A stretch of DNA of 64,000 nt from Dermabacter indicis (GTDB lineage: Bacteria > Actinomycetota > Actinomycetes > Actinomycetales > Dermabacteraceae), in NCBI GenBank assembly GCA_001403775.1, contig CYUG01000013.1:63300-127299 (forward strand), written 5' to 3'. The translations under genes were made by a program, and so were the position numbers. Below are positions 27,215 to 36,741 of the stretch, in pieces; the first letter of the stretch is position 1, and each line of letters starts with the position of its first letter. Below the pieces are notes generated by a model. The model had not been told where the DNA came from and did no database searches. It saw only the letters and a program-made list of their open reading frames with translations.

Positions 27215-28462
27215 ATGACCGAGAAGCCCGCTACCTCCGTATCCGAACTCGAAGCCCTCAAGACCATCCAGAATGGCGAAAAGCAGAAACTCACCTTTTC
27301 CGACTCTGAAATGGAACGCCGCATTAACGGCCTTCGCGACATCATGGCGACAAAGGACCTCGATGCCGTTGTGCTCACGAGCTTCCACGGCATCAAGTAC
27401 TACTCGGACTTCCTCTTTACCTACTTTGGACGCCACTACGCGTTCGTTGTGACCCAGGAAAGCACGTGCACCATCTCTGCGAATATTGACGCGGGAATGC
27501 CGTGGCGCACGAGCTACGGCGACAACATCGTGTACACCGACTGGAACCGCGATAACTACTACGAAGGCATCCGCGAGGCGCTCCGTCGCGCGGGCGTGAA
27601 TGCCAAGCGCGTTGGCGTTGAGGACGATTCGCTCCCCACGCTCCTGCGCGGTCGCCTCGAAAACGCTCTCAATGGCGCAGAGCTCGTAGATATCTCGCTT
27701 GAATCAATGCGCCAGCGAATGTTCAAGAGCGCCGAGGAGATTGAGGTCATCAAGCACGGCGCACGCATTGCGGACCTCGGTGGCGAGGCGATCCGCGACG
27801 CCATTCGCACCGGTGTGGCCGAGTATGAGGTTGCGCTTGCGGGCACCGAGGCGATGGTGCATGAAATTGCGAAGACCTTCCCGCATCGAGAGGTGCGTGA
27901 CACGTGGGTGTGGTTCCAGTCGGGCATCAACACCGACGGTGCGCACAACTGGCCGACCACGCGCAAGCTTGAGGCGGGCGACATCCTCTCGCTCAACTGC
28001 TTCCCCATGACCTCGGGTTACTACACGGCCCTTGAACGCACTCTCTTCGTCGGCGAGCCGAGCTCCGAAGCACGCCGCTACTGGGACATCAACGTCGAGG
28101 TGCACGAGGCGGGTCTCGAGCTCATCAAGCCCGGTGCGGTGTGCAAAGACATTGCTGCTGAGCTCAACAAAATTTACGTGGGCTACGGGCTCCTGCCGAA
28201 GCGCACCTTTGGCTACGGCCACTCATTCGGTGTGCTCTCGCACTATTACGGCCGTGAAGCGGGCCTTGAGCTGCGCGAAGATATCGACACCGTGATCGAA
28301 CCCGGCATGGTGGTGTCGATGGAACCGATGATCACGATTCCCGAGGGCGAGCCGGGCGCCGGTGGCTACCGTGAGCACGACATTCTCGTGGTCGGCGAAG
28401 ACGGCGCAGAAAACATTACGAAGTTCCCGTACGGCCCGGAGAAGAACATCATCCCGGCCTGA
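27215..28462 (+). CDS. Creatinase (creatine amidinohydrolase)
   Basis: The 415-residue M24-fold enzyme hydrolyses creatine to sarcosine and urea. MTEKPATSV is the start, behind AAAGGAG. It shows creatinase-specific stretches: FQSGINTDGAHNWPTT with the catalytic His (residue 244, equivalent to His232 of the Pseudomonas enzyme), LSLNCFPMTSGYYTALERTLF, FGYGHSFGVLSHYYGREAGLEL and VVSMEPMITIPEGEPGAGGYREHDIL. The metal ligands of related prolidases are not conserved, as expected for metal-free creatinase. Creatininase and a BCCT transporter follow on the same strand. Confidence 0.93.
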   Translation: MTEKPATSVSELEALKTIQNGEKQKLTFSDSEMERRINGLRDIMATKDLDAVVLTSFHGIKYYSDFLFTYFGRHYAFVVTQESTCTISANIDAGMPWRTSYGDNIVYTDWNRDNYYEGIREALRRAGVNAKRVGVEDDSLPTLLRGRLENALNGAELVDISLESMRQRMFKSAEEIEVIKHGARIADLGGEAIRDAIRTGVAEYEVALAGTEAMVHEIAKTFPHREVRDTWVWFQSGINTDGAHNWPTTRKLEAGDILSLNCFPMTSGYYTALERTLFVGEPSSEARRYWDINVEVHEAGLELIKPGAVCKDIAAELNKIYVGYGLLPKRTFGYGHSFGVLSHYYGREAGLELREDIDTVIEPGMVVSMEPMITIPEGEPGAGGYREHDILVVGEDGAENITKFPYGPEKNIIPA

Positions 28463-28580
28463 AGTCTCGCATCGTGAGCCAACACGCGGCGCGGCCACCG
28501 CATCGTGGCTGCGCCGCCTACGCTTTTTTCGTCAGTTGCGCCCGAATCGATTCATCCTGCCTCATCTCCAGGAGCCAACC

Positions 28581-29423
28581 GTGGACATCGACCCGACCAT
28601 TCTCGACACCGCCGTATCCCCACAACCCGAACGCGACCTCGCTTTTATCGCAGCCCCCGACTATGCCTCGTGGTGTCAAAAGCGCTCCGTCGTGCTCATT
28701 CCCGTTGGTGCCCTCGAGCAACACGGCCCCCACATGCCTCTCGGTACCGACGCACTTCTCTCGCACGCCGTGGCACGCGGAGCATGCGATCTCGTCAACG
28801 CCAAGGCAAATGGCGAAGTTGGCTCGGCAAAAGTCGCGCAGCCGTTCGTGTACGGCTACAAGTCGCAACAAAAGTCTGGCGGCGGTAACCACCTTCCCGG
28901 CACGATTAGCCTCGATGCCCACACACTCACGAGCTACGCACGCGACATCACGCGCGGCTTTCTCGCCCAGGGCGTGAGCAGCGTGGTTTTCGTCAACGGC
29001 CACTTTGAGAACTACCAGTTCCTCTACGAGGGCGTTGACCTCGCCCTGCGAGACCTAGGAATCTCTGAGGGATCTAAGCAGAAGGTGCTCTTGCTCAGCT
29101 ACTGGGATTACGTGGATGACGCGACGCTCGCGAAGGTCTATCCCGACGGCTTCCCGGGATGGGACATCGAGCACGGCGGTGTTCTCGAAACTGCCCTTAT
29201 GATGCGCCTTTACCCGAGTCTCGTGAATGAATCCGTGATGATCGATCACCCCGCGGCTGATCTTCCTCGCTTCGACCGTCTCCCCGTCGTGCCTGAGCGC
29301 ACGCCCGAAACGGGTTGCCTCTCGTCACCGCGAGGAGCCAGCCGCGAAAAAGGGGAGTGGCTCTTTTGCGCCGCGACCTCCGCCATCGCTGCTGACCTCC
29401 TCCAAGAACTGAACCTCACCTAA
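28581..29423 (+). CDS. Creatininase (creatinine amidohydrolase)
   Basis: The 280-residue protein starts at a GTG preceded by AGGAG. It belongs to the creatininase family (PF02633): LIPVGALEQHGPHMPLGTDALLS carries metal-binding Glu/His/Asp, followed by GNHLPGTISLDAHTL, VFVNGHFENYQFL and WDIEHGGVLETALMMRLYP. It interconverts creatinine and creatine, feeding the creatinase encoded 118 bases upstream. The adjacency to creatinase separates it from MftE or other creatininase-fold amidohydrolases. Confidence 0.92.
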   Translation: MDIDPTILDTAVSPQPERDLAFIAAPDYASWCQKRSVVLIPVGALEQHGPHMPLGTDALLSHAVARGACDLVNAKANGEVGSAKVAQPFVYGYKSQQKSGGGNHLPGTISLDAHTLTSYARDITRGFLAQGVSSVVFVNGHFENYQFLYEGVDLALRDLGISEGSKQKVLLLSYWDYVDDATLAKVYPDGFPGWDIEHGGVLETALMMRLYPSLVNESVMIDHPAADLPRFDRLPVVPERTPETGCLSSPRGASREKGEWLFCAATSAIAADLLQELNLT

Positions 29424-29461
29424 GCGCCCACAAGCACCCGCCCACAACGAAGGATAGAACT

Positions 29462-31216
29462 ATGCCCCGACCGAGAAAGCCTGAACCGGATCAGGTAGGG
29501 CCAGAGCAAGCGCTCGAGGAGCCGAGCACTCAAACCACGGAAGTGCAGCTCCCTCGCTTCCGCGGTTCGATCATTCCCCCGATCGATTCGCTCATGATCA
29601 AGGCGCTTCCACCGATCCTCATCGTGTGTGTCGTCATCGCAGTTGTCGTCAACCCCGACGGAACCGCGAACGTGATCGACGGCCTTCGCACGCAAATCAC
29701 GGCCGGTTGGACCTGGTACTTCGTCGCCTACTCGGTGCTCGCGGTCGCCCTATGCGTGTGGCTGACGTTCTCCAAACTCGGCAAGGTACGCCTCGGCGGT
29801 CCGAAGGCGAAGCCCGAACATTCGGCTTTCGCGTGGTACTCGATGCTCTTCGCGTGCGGTCAGGGCATTGGCCTCATCTTCTGGTCGCTCGCGCAGCCCA
29901 TCATGATGAAGGAGGATTCGGCGATTCTCCCGATCACGGGTAACCCGGGTGAGGGTGGCATCGTGTGGACGTACTTCCACTGGGGCTTCACGGCGTGGGC
30001 GATCTATGGCGGTATTGCCGCGTGCCTCGCTTACTCGCACCACAACCTCGGCAAGACCCTCACGTTCAGGGAAGCAACCGTCGACATCCTTCCAAAACCG
30101 GCTCAGCGTCCCGCGGGTGTCGTCATCGAAATGCTCGCGATCGTCGCGACCGTACTCGGTCTCGCCACGAGCTTCTCGTTCGCCGCCATCCAATTCTCTT
30201 CGGGCCTCAGTTCGCTCACGAGCCTCGAAAGCGGGAACACGGTGTGGCTCGTCGTTATCGCTGTGTTCGCGGTGTTCGCCGCCTTCTCGGCTTTCATGGG
30301 GGTCGATAAGGGCATGAAACGCATTTCCGAGCTCAATACGATTCTTTCGGTCGTTCTCGTGCTCGGTGTGCTTCTTTTCGGCCCCACCGTCTACATCCTC
30401 TCGAACCTCGTGCAAACCTCGGGAAGTTTCATCAGTAACTTTCTTTCGATGAGTTTCTTTACGGCGCCCGAGCTCACGATGACCCCGATCGATTCGTGGC
30501 AAGACAGCTGGAACGGTTGGTGGACCGTGTTCATCTGGTGCTGGGTCATCGCGTTCAGCCCCTTCGTCGCGGGCTTCATCGCGCGCATTTCGCGCGGTCG
30601 CACGATTCGCGAGTTCGTCGTGGGTGTGACGATCGTGCCGTCGATCATCGTCATGATCTGGGTGGGCATCATTGCCTCGGCAGGCATGTTCTACGACGAA
30701 AAGAGTGGCGGTGCCGTCACGAAAGCCGTGGGTATCGATAACGCCGCCGGCCTCTTCGAGATGCTCGGCATGATCCCTTACATCGGCACGATCCTCATCA
30801 TCGTGGCGACCGTTCTCGTGGGCACTTACTACGTCACGTCGCTCGATTCCGGCACGTATGCGCTCGCCGAGTTCGTGAATGCGCCGAAGAAAGCAAGCAG
30901 TGCCTTCAGGGTCGTGCTCGTTGTGTCGATCGCCGTCGTCGCGATTGTGCTCCTCTCTCTCGGCTCCGATTCGGTCGTGGACACGGTTCAAACCGGCACG
31001 ATCATCGGCGCATTCCCGTTCTCGTTCGTCGTGTTGCTCATGATCATTAACCTGTTCAGGCGTCTGCGTCATCGCGACCGCGAAACGCGTCTTCTCGAGC
31101 GCGAGGTGAATGACCCCGAGGTTCGACCGGAGGACTTCACGGTCGACGAGCACGGTCTTCCGCTTCCGCCGGAAGAGATCCCCGATAATATTCCGGGCCT
31201 TCCCGAGAAGGAATAA
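29462..31216 (+). CDS. BCCT-family transporter, probably for creatine/creatinine or betaine-like compounds
   Basis: The 584-residue protein has twelve predicted helices and the BCCT hallmarks: FACGQGIGLIFWSLAQP, TYFHWGFTAWAIYG (aromatic substrate box) and WTVFIWCWVIAFSPFVAGFIARISRGRTIREF. BCCT carriers move quaternary or methylated amines (betaine, choline, carnitine). Being encoded between creatininase and an IclR regulator suggests creatine, creatinine or sarcosine as cargo; this is inference. The long acidic C-terminal tail (PEDFTVDEHGLPLPPEEIPDN) may be regulatory. A strong terminator follows. Confidence 0.9.
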   Translation: MPRPRKPEPDQVGPEQALEEPSTQTTEVQLPRFRGSIIPPIDSLMIKALPPILIVCVVIAVVVNPDGTANVIDGLRTQITAGWTWYFVAYSVLAVALCVWLTFSKLGKVRLGGPKAKPEHSAFAWYSMLFACGQGIGLIFWSLAQPIMMKEDSAILPITGNPGEGGIVWTYFHWGFTAWAIYGGIAACLAYSHHNLGKTLTFREATVDILPKPAQRPAGVVIEMLAIVATVLGLATSFSFAAIQFSSGLSSLTSLESGNTVWLVVIAVFAVFAAFSAFMGVDKGMKRISELNTILSVVLVLGVLLFGPTVYILSNLVQTSGSFISNFLSMSFFTAPELTMTPIDSWQDSWNGWWTVFIWCWVIAFSPFVAGFIARISRGRTIREFVVGVTIVPSIIVMIWVGIIASAGMFYDEKSGGAVTKAVGIDNAAGLFEMLGMIPYIGTILIIVATVLVGTYYVTSLDSGTYALAEFVNAPKKASSAFRVVLVVSIAVVAIVLLSLGSDSVVDTVQTGTIIGAFPFSFVVLLMIINLFRRLRHRDRETRLLEREVNDPEVRPEDFTVDEHGLPLPPEEIPDNIPGLPEKE

Positions 31217-31240
31217 CGCTCGTCACAGTATTGGCGAAGG

Positions 31241-31261
31241 GCCCCCGCTTTGTGCGGGGGC
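31241..31261 (+). terminator. Hairpin after the BCCT transporter gene
   Basis: GCCCCCGC and GCGGGGGC form an 8-bp GC stem with loop TTTGT, 24 bases after the stop. No T-run follows, common in GC-rich actinobacteria. Confidence 0.7.
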
Positions 31262-31291
31262 CTCACGCGTGGTGATTAGCATGGAACCGTC

Positions 31292-32092
31292 ATGACGAAA
31301 GAGACCACAAATAGGGCGCCTCAAGCACCGCGCTCAAACTCCACCATTTCGACCGTCGCGGCGATCCTTCGCTGCTTCACCGTCAACGAGCCCGAATGCA
31401 GCGTCACCGACATTGCCGATGCCGTCGGACTCCACAAATCAAGCGTTTCTCGCACCCTTCGCACGCTCGAAGCCGAGCGTATGGTCTCCCAGAACCCCGA
31501 GACCAAAAAATACCGGTTGAGCTGGGGGTTGCTCTCAATCGTTGGGCCCCTTCTCTCGCATCTTGATTTGCGCTCGCTCGCGTACCCGATCATGAAGGAC
31601 CTCGTTGCCGACACTGGCGAAACCGTGTCCCTGTGCGTTTTCGACGGCGTGGAGGCGATCGTGGTCGAACAGGTGCAGGGTACCCAGATGATCCGCCACG
31701 TGACTCCCATCGGCACGCGCTACCTCTCGCTCGAACACGCGACCGTGCGTGTATTCCATGCGTGGCGCGGGGGAGAGGCGGGCCTCAAGACCGAGGGAAT
31801 CCGTGAAGCTCAGCCCCAAGCGATCGGTTGGGATCGTGAGTGTTATGAGCAGGCACTCGCGGACATTCGCGCAAGCCACCTCGCCGTCAACGATCGCGAT
31901 TCAAACGACGATGAGATTGGCATCGCGAGCCCAATCTTCGATCACCGCGGTGGAATCGTCGGCGCGCTTCTGCTTGCCGCGCCGGCCTTTCGCACGCCAC
32001 GGGAGCGTATCGACGAGCTGGGACCCGCGATACGTGAGGCTGCTGAAAAGGTCGGGCGAAGCATGGGATTTACACCCGAGAACTTCGGTTAA
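31292..32092 (+). CDS. IclR-family transcriptional regulator
   Basis: The 266-residue protein has an N-terminal winged helix (STVAAILRCF, CSVTDIADAVGLHKSSVSRTLRTLEAERMV) and the IclR effector domain (TGETVSLCVFDGVEAIVVEQVQG, GIASPIFDHRGGIVGALLLAAP). It is encoded right after the creatininase/BCCT genes on the same strand but beyond a terminator-like hairpin. It most likely controls the creatinine cassette, binding the inverted repeats upstream of creatinase; the effector is unknown. Confidence 0.88.
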   Translation: MTKETTNRAPQAPRSNSTISTVAAILRCFTVNEPECSVTDIADAVGLHKSSVSRTLRTLEAERMVSQNPETKKYRLSWGLLSIVGPLLSHLDLRSLAYPIMKDLVADTGETVSLCVFDGVEAIVVEQVQGTQMIRHVTPIGTRYLSLEHATVRVFHAWRGGEAGLKTEGIREAQPQAIGWDRECYEQALADIRASHLAVNDRDSNDDEIGIASPIFDHRGGIVGALLLAAPAFRTPRERIDELGPAIREAAEKVGRSMGFTPENFG

Positions 32093-32122
32093 AAGCGGCG
32101 GGCGCCGGGCCCGGGGTTCGGG

Positions 32123-32134
32123 TCCGACGCCTGC
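32123..32134 (-). repeat. GCAGGCGTCGGA repeat copy
   Basis: Intergenic, in the 77-base gap between the IclR gene and the convergent alpha-glucosidase gene. It continues CCCG and a GC-rich palindrome (CCCGGGCCCGG). Confidence 0.65.
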
Positions 32135-32169
32135 CTGTTCAGCATCGCGCCTTCAGGCGCACGCGGTGA

Positions 32170-33798
32170 CTATTTCTTGATCCACACCGTCGAGTTCGCG
32201 GCGAGCGTGTCCTTCGCGTCCGGAACCGACGCGAACATAACCTCGGCCCCCTCGGGAAGAGGCGCGTCCTTCTCCGTTGTGTTCACGAGAACCGTGATCG
32301 GACCCGACGTGAGCGAGAGGATGCCCTCGCCGAGCGAGTCATTGATCGTGACGTCCGCGCCCTTGCCGAGCTCGAGCTCACGGCGAAGACGCAGCGCGGT
32401 ACGGTACATCTCGAGCGTCGAGTTCTCGTCGCCTTCCTGCTGGTCCGCGGCGAGTTCACCGAAGATCTCGGGCTGAGGGAGCCATGCCTTGCCGCTCGGC
32501 GAGTAGCCGTAGGCGGGAGCATCCTTCTCCCACGGAAGCGGCACGCGGCAGCCGTCGCGGCCGGGAACGCCAGCGCGCTTGTGCGCAGGGTCTTCGCGAA
32601 GCTCGTCGGGAATCTCGGCAACTTCGGGAAGGCCGAATTCTTCACCCTGGTAAATGTAGGCCGAACCTGGCAGGGCGAGCATGAGCGCGGTCGCCGCGCG
32701 GGCGCGGCGCACGCCGAGCTCGAAGTCGGGCTTCTCCTCGCGGGAAAGTCCCTCGCCGAAACGGTAGCCGTGGTCGAAGCCGTAGCGGGTTGCGTGCCGG
32801 ATCGTGTCGTGGTTGGAGAGCACCCAGGTCGTGGGGGCGCCCACCTCGTTCGCGAACGTGAGGGGCTCCATGATCGCCGATGTAAGGGTCTCGACGCTCC
32901 AGCCGGCCTGCAGGAAGCCGAAGTTGAAGATCTGGTGCATCTCGTCGGGGCGCACGTAGAGGTGCTGACGGTTCTTCGGCACCCACGCTTCGGCCACCAT
33001 CATGCGGTCGCCGTCGTACTCGTTCATGATCGCGCGCCACTCGCGGTAGATCTCGTGCACGCCGTCCTGGTCGAAGTACACGGGGATGTCCTCGTCATCG
33101 CCCGTATCGAGCATGGCGGTTTCCTTGACCTCGGGGGCGTCGGGGAAGCCCTCGGGCTTGACCATGCCGTGCGCGACATCGACGCGGAAGCCGTCGGCAC
33201 CGCGGTCCATCCAGAAGCGCAGGACGCCCTCGAAAAGTTCGTGGACCTTGGGGTTCTCCCAGTTCCAGTCGGGCTGGGAAGTGTCGAAAATGTGGAGGTA
33301 CCACTGGCCCGGGGTGCCGTCGGCCTCGGTGACGCGCGTCCACGCGCTTCCGTGGAAAATCGACTGCCAGTTGTTCGGCGGGAGCTCGCCATTTTCGCCC
33401 TTGCCGTCGCGGAAGATGTACATGTCGCGTTCGGGTGAGCCCGGCTTCGCGGCGAGAGCCTTCTGGAACAGCTTGTGCTGGTCGCTCGAGTGGTTCGGGA
33501 CGATGTCAACGATGACCTTGATGCCGAGTTCGTGCGCGCGGGCGATGAGGTCGTCGGCGTCGCTGATCGTGCCGAAGCGCGGATCAACGTCGGTGTAGTC
33601 GGAGACGTCGTAGCCGCCGTCCTTCTGCGGCGAGGTGTAAAACGGGGAAAGCCACAGCGCATCGACACCGAGGTCTTTGAGGTACTCGAGCTTTGCGGTG
33701 ATGCCGGGCAGGTCGCCCATGCCGTCACCGTTTGCGTCAGCGAACGAGCGCGGATACACCTGATAAACAACGGCGTCGCGCCACCATTCGTTGGCCAT
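32170..33798 (-). CDS. GH13 alpha-glucosidase (oligo-1,6-glucosidase type)
   Basis: This 542-residue cytoplasmic glycosidase starts MANEWWRDAVVYQVYPRSF behind AAGGAGG. The four GH13 regions are present: VDIVPNHSS, DGFRVDVAHG (nucleophile Asp), MMVAEAW (acid/base Glu) and WVLSNHDTIRH. It hydrolyses short alpha-glucosides from maltodextrins imported by the MalEFG system encoded upstream on the same strand. Region II and length fit alpha-glucosidases of subfamilies 17/23/30; linkage preference cannot be fixed by eye. Confidence 0.92.
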   Translation of the reverse strand: MANEWWRDAVVYQVYPRSFADANGDGMGDLPGITAKLEYLKDLGVDALWLSPFYTSPQKDGGYDVSDYTDVDPRFGTISDADDLIARAHELGIKVIVDIVPNHSSDQHKLFQKALAAKPGSPERDMYIFRDGKGENGELPPNNWQSIFHGSAWTRVTEADGTPGQWYLHIFDTSQPDWNWENPKVHELFEGVLRFWMDRGADGFRVDVAHGMVKPEGFPDAPEVKETAMLDTGDDEDIPVYFDQDGVHEIYREWRAIMNEYDGDRMMVAEAWVPKNRQHLYVRPDEMHQIFNFGFLQAGWSVETLTSAIMEPLTFANEVGAPTTWVLSNHDTIRHATRYGFDHGYRFGEGLSREEKPDFELGVRRARAATALMLALPGSAYIYQGEEFGLPEVAEIPDELREDPAHKRAGVPGRDGCRVPLPWEKDAPAYGYSPSGKAWLPQPEIFGELAADQQEGDENSTLEMYRTALRLRRELELGKGADVTINDSLGEGILSLTSGPITVLVNTTEKDAPLPEGAEVMFASVPDAKDTLAANSTVWIKK

Positions 33799-33827
33799 GT
33801 GGAAGTCCTCCTTGGATTTCTTGGGGT

Positions 33828-33845
33828 GCCCGCGTGTGCGCGGGC
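33828..33845 (-). terminator. Hairpin between the two GH13 genes
   Basis: GCCCGCG-TGTG-CGCGGGC is a perfect 7-bp stem in the 66-base spacer after the neopullulanase-like gene. It may end or tune the upstream transcript; no T-run. Confidence 0.45.
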
Positions 33846-33864
33846 GAGAACAAACTGGGGCGGC

Positions 33865-35814
33865 CTACGGGGTGCGCGTGGGCGCTTCCGCGAGAGGCCG
33901 CAAGGGGGTAATCAGGAATCCTGCGCGTTCGGCTCGCAGGGTCATGATCTGGTCCGACGCTTGTTTTCCGCTCGAGGAGTCCTCTGTGGCGATGGTGATA
34001 CCGGGGGAGTGCGTGACGTCGGCGCTTCCCGCATTGAGGCTCGCAAGGACGAGCGAGGCCTGAAGTGTGATCGTATCGTGCGCTGCACGTGCGAGGTGGA
34101 CGAGCACCGGTTGTGTGCTGTCGTTTCGTACGAATGTGAGGGAGTCCTCACCTGCGTGGAGCCAGCGAAGTCCCCCGGCTTGGAGGGCACGCAACGATGT
34201 GCGAGCGGCGAACACGCTTGACGTGAGCTCGTGCCAGCGCTTGGCTTCTTCGCAAAGCGTGTCGCCGTCGATCGCGCTCCACGGCATGGGCGTGCGCGAG
34301 TGCTCGCCGTTGTTGCCTTCGAGGGCGAGCTCGTCACCCGCGAAGAGCGTGGGGACACCCGGAAGGCCCACGAGGGCGCCGAGGGCGGCGGCGTGGCGAT
34401 CAGGGTCGCCGAACACGGTGCGGCTGCGGGCAGTGTCGTGCGAGCACAGCTGATTTTGTGAGTGAAGGCGCGCCTCGTAGGAGAGTTGAGCGTTGTACTC
34501 ACGAAGGGTCGCGAGCACGGCGTGTGTGGGCAGTTTCGGCACGCCCATGGGCAGGCCGAGCCAATTGACCGAGGAGTCCTCGGGGCTCAGCCACGCCCAC
34601 AGGGGCTTCGTGAAGCCCGTGTAGTTCATTGCGCCGTCCCAGCCGTCGCCCGGAAGATCGGTCGAAGCATCGTGGAAGTGCTCGGCCACGAGCCACGTAG
34701 TTTCGCGCATGGCTTCGCGAATCTCTCGGGCGACCTCGTGCGTGAGGTTTTGAGCACCGTGGCGACCCGTCATGTTTGCAACGTCGATCCGCCAACCGTC
34801 GACGTTGAACGGCGGTGCGAGGTAACGTCGCACGATCGAGCCCTCGCGTCCATACATGCGCGCGCGAAGCGCGGTGCTGTCGTAGTCGAGTTTCGGAAGC
34901 GCATCGATCCCGAGCCAGCCGTCATAGCGATTGGGGTGCTCGGTGAAAAAGTAGAAGCCCGCTTCCTCGCTGTGAGCGTCAGCCTGCGCGTGTTCGAACC
35001 ACTCGTGTGTGTTGCCTGTGTGGTTTGTCGTGAGGTCCATGACGATTTTGATGCCGCGCTTGTGGGCGGCCTTGGTCAGGGAGATAAGTGCGTCGTTGCC
35101 TCCGAGCAACGGGTCGACGTGCTCGAACGTCGAAGCATCGTAGCGATGCGCGGAGCCCGCGGGAAAGATCGGGCACATGTACACAACGGTGACGCCGAGA
35201 TCCTTGAGGTAATCGAGCCTTTCCTCGAGTCCCTTCAGATCGCCGCCATAAATCTGGCGGCCGTTGACCTCGCCGTTCTCCTCGCACGGCTCGCCCCACT
35301 CCATGGGGATCGCCCATGCGGGAAGGTCTTGTTCGCGAAGTTTTCCGCTCGAGGCGGAGCGCGCGAAGCGATCGGGAAATACCTGATACACGATCGCGCC
35401 CTCAAGCCACTCGGGAGCTTTCGAGTTGAGCGCGAGATACGTGAAATCATGCGTATCGGCGACATCGTGATCCACGGTCCCCGCCGCGGTCAACCACTCA
35501 TAAACCGGGCCATCGTCGTCGCGCCCTGAGATGAGGAAGCGATACCTCGTCACCGGGTTGCACGCGACAAGCTCGGCCTCAAACCAGTGCCCGGCACCGT
35601 CGGACCCCTTCCTCGTGCACGTGACGAACCGGGGTTCCCCATCCATCACCTGGCGGAGCACAACCGTGGGATCCTCCACTGAATCTGGAACCCACACGCG
35701 AAGTGGAACCGACGTGCCAAGCTCTGCAGAGCGGGAGGGCATCCCCGCGCGCGAGACGTCATGAAAGGGCTCGCGCGCGAGGAGAGTGCCTGCGCTTTCG
35801 GTGGATGAGCGCAC
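33865..35814 (-). CDS. GH13 neopullulanase/cyclomaltodextrinase-like enzyme
   Basis: The 649-residue protein begins at a GTG 7 bases after the malG stop, so it is coupled to the transporter. An N-terminal beta domain of about 130 residues precedes the barrel. GH13 regions: MDLTTNHTGNTHEWF, VDGWRIDVANMTG (nucleophile Asp), TWLVAEHFHD (acid/base Glu) and SHDTARSRTVFG. ALPKLDYDS and the extra N-terminal domain fit the maltogenic amylase/neopullulanase/cyclomaltodextrinase group. No signal peptide, so it acts on imported maltodextrins. KQASDQ near the C-terminus is encoded by a repeat copy. Confidence 0.9.
   Translation of the reverse strand: MRSSTESAGTLLAREPFHDVSRAGMPSRSAELGTSVPLRVWVPDSVEDPTVVLRQVMDGEPRFVTCTRKGSDGAGHWFEAELVACNPVTRYRFLISGRDDDGPVYEWLTAAGTVDHDVADTHDFTYLALNSKAPEWLEGAIVYQVFPDRFARSASSGKLREQDLPAWAIPMEWGEPCEENGEVNGRQIYGGDLKGLEERLDYLKDLGVTVVYMCPIFPAGSAHRYDASTFEHVDPLLGGNDALISLTKAAHKRGIKIVMDLTTNHTGNTHEWFEHAQADAHSEEAGFYFFTEHPNRYDGWLGIDALPKLDYDSTALRARMYGREGSIVRRYLAPPFNVDGWRIDVANMTGRHGAQNLTHEVAREIREAMRETTWLVAEHFHDASTDLPGDGWDGAMNYTGFTKPLWAWLSPEDSSVNWLGLPMGVPKLPTHAVLATLREYNAQLSYEARLHSQNQLCSHDTARSRTVFGDPDRHAAALGALVGLPGVPTLFAGDELALEGNNGEHSRTPMPWSAIDGDTLCEEAKRWHELTSSVFAARTSLRALQAGGLRWLHAGEDSLTFVRNDSTQPVLVHLARAAHDTITLQASLVLASLNAGSADVTHSPGITIATEDSSSGKQASDQIMTLRAERAGFLITPLRPLAEAPTRTP
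33953..33964 (-). repeat. ACAAGCGTCGGA repeat copy (11 of 12)
   Basis: In sense within the C-terminal beta domain of the neopullulanase-like gene, encoding KQASDQ. Confidence 0.7.
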
Positions 35815-35821
35815 GCAGTGA

Positions 35822-36718
35822 TCAGCCCTTCACAGCGCCCGCGGTCGAACCGCCGACGATGTACTTCTGGAGGAACTGGTAGAGCGCGATCACCGGGATC
35901 ATGGTCATCACGGCGCCGGCGGCGAAGATACCGAGGTTGTTCGAGCGGTCGCCCTGAAGCATGCCGTACAGGCCAACTGCGAGGGTTTTCTTGCTGTCGT
36001 CCGTGAGGAAGATCGAGCCGAGGAGGAAGTCGCTCATGACGCCCACGAGAGAAAGCACAAACGTCGTCGCGAGAATGGGCGTGAGGGTCGGCACGAGGAT
36101 GCGCCAGAACACCTGCCAGTGGCTCGCACCATCGATAATCGCGGCTTCGTCGAGCTCCTTCGGCACGGTGTCGAAGAAGCCCTTGATGAGCCACACCTGG
36201 CCGAGCGAGCCGCCGAGCATCACGATGATGTAGCCCGGGAGCGAATTGAGACCGAGGAACGGGATCGCCTCGCCAAGGTCCGCAATCATCGTGTACACCG
36301 CGATCATCGAGAGAATCGCGGGGAACATCATAACGAGTAGCAGCGCGAGAAGGCCGGTGCGACGGCCCTTGAAACGCATGCGGCTAAAGGCATAGCTCGC
36401 GAGAAGCGACAGGAAAATCTGCGTGAACGACACTGTCGCGCACACGATGATCGTGTTGAGGGCCCAACGCAGGAAGTTGCCGCGCGCACCGCTCAGGAGG
36501 GTCTCGAAGTGCACGAGGCTGAACTGGGTCGGGATGACCGAGGTCGAGCTCACCGTACCGAGCGGATTGAGCGACGCCGAAATCACGTAGAGGATCGGGA
36601 TTGCCGCGAAAATCATCGCGCCGATTCCCACGAGGTGACGCCAACCGATTTCGAGGCACCAGCGGCCGAACGGCATCTTGTTGCTGGGCTGGAAGCCTTC
36701 GGGATTCTTCTTAGCCAT
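35822..36718 (-). CDS. malG: Maltose/maltodextrin ABC permease MalG
   Basis: The 298-residue permease has six helices, an FSLVHFETLL periplasmic segment and the EAA loop ELDEAAIIDGASHWQVFWRILVP that docks the ATPase. The C-terminal region LYQFLQKYIVGGSTAGAVKG is typical of MalG. TAGGAG precedes the ATG. It pairs with MalF, encoded 23 bases upstream. No ATPase gene is present in this locus, so a shared MsiK-type ATPase elsewhere must energise it. Confidence 0.95.
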   Translation of the reverse strand: MAKKNPEGFQPSNKMPFGRWCLEIGWRHLVGIGAMIFAAIPILYVISASLNPLGTVSSTSVIPTQFSLVHFETLLSGARGNFLRWALNTIIVCATVSFTQIFLSLLASYAFSRMRFKGRRTGLLALLLVMMFPAILSMIAVYTMIADLGEAIPFLGLNSLPGYIIVMLGGSLGQVWLIKGFFDTVPKELDEAAIIDGASHWQVFWRILVPTLTPILATTFVLSLVGVMSDFLLGSIFLTDDSKKTLAVGLYGMLQGDRSNNLGIFAAGAVMTMIPVIALYQFLQKYIVGGSTAGAVKG

Positions 36719-36741
36719 TGTTTTCTCCTACCCCGTGCGCC

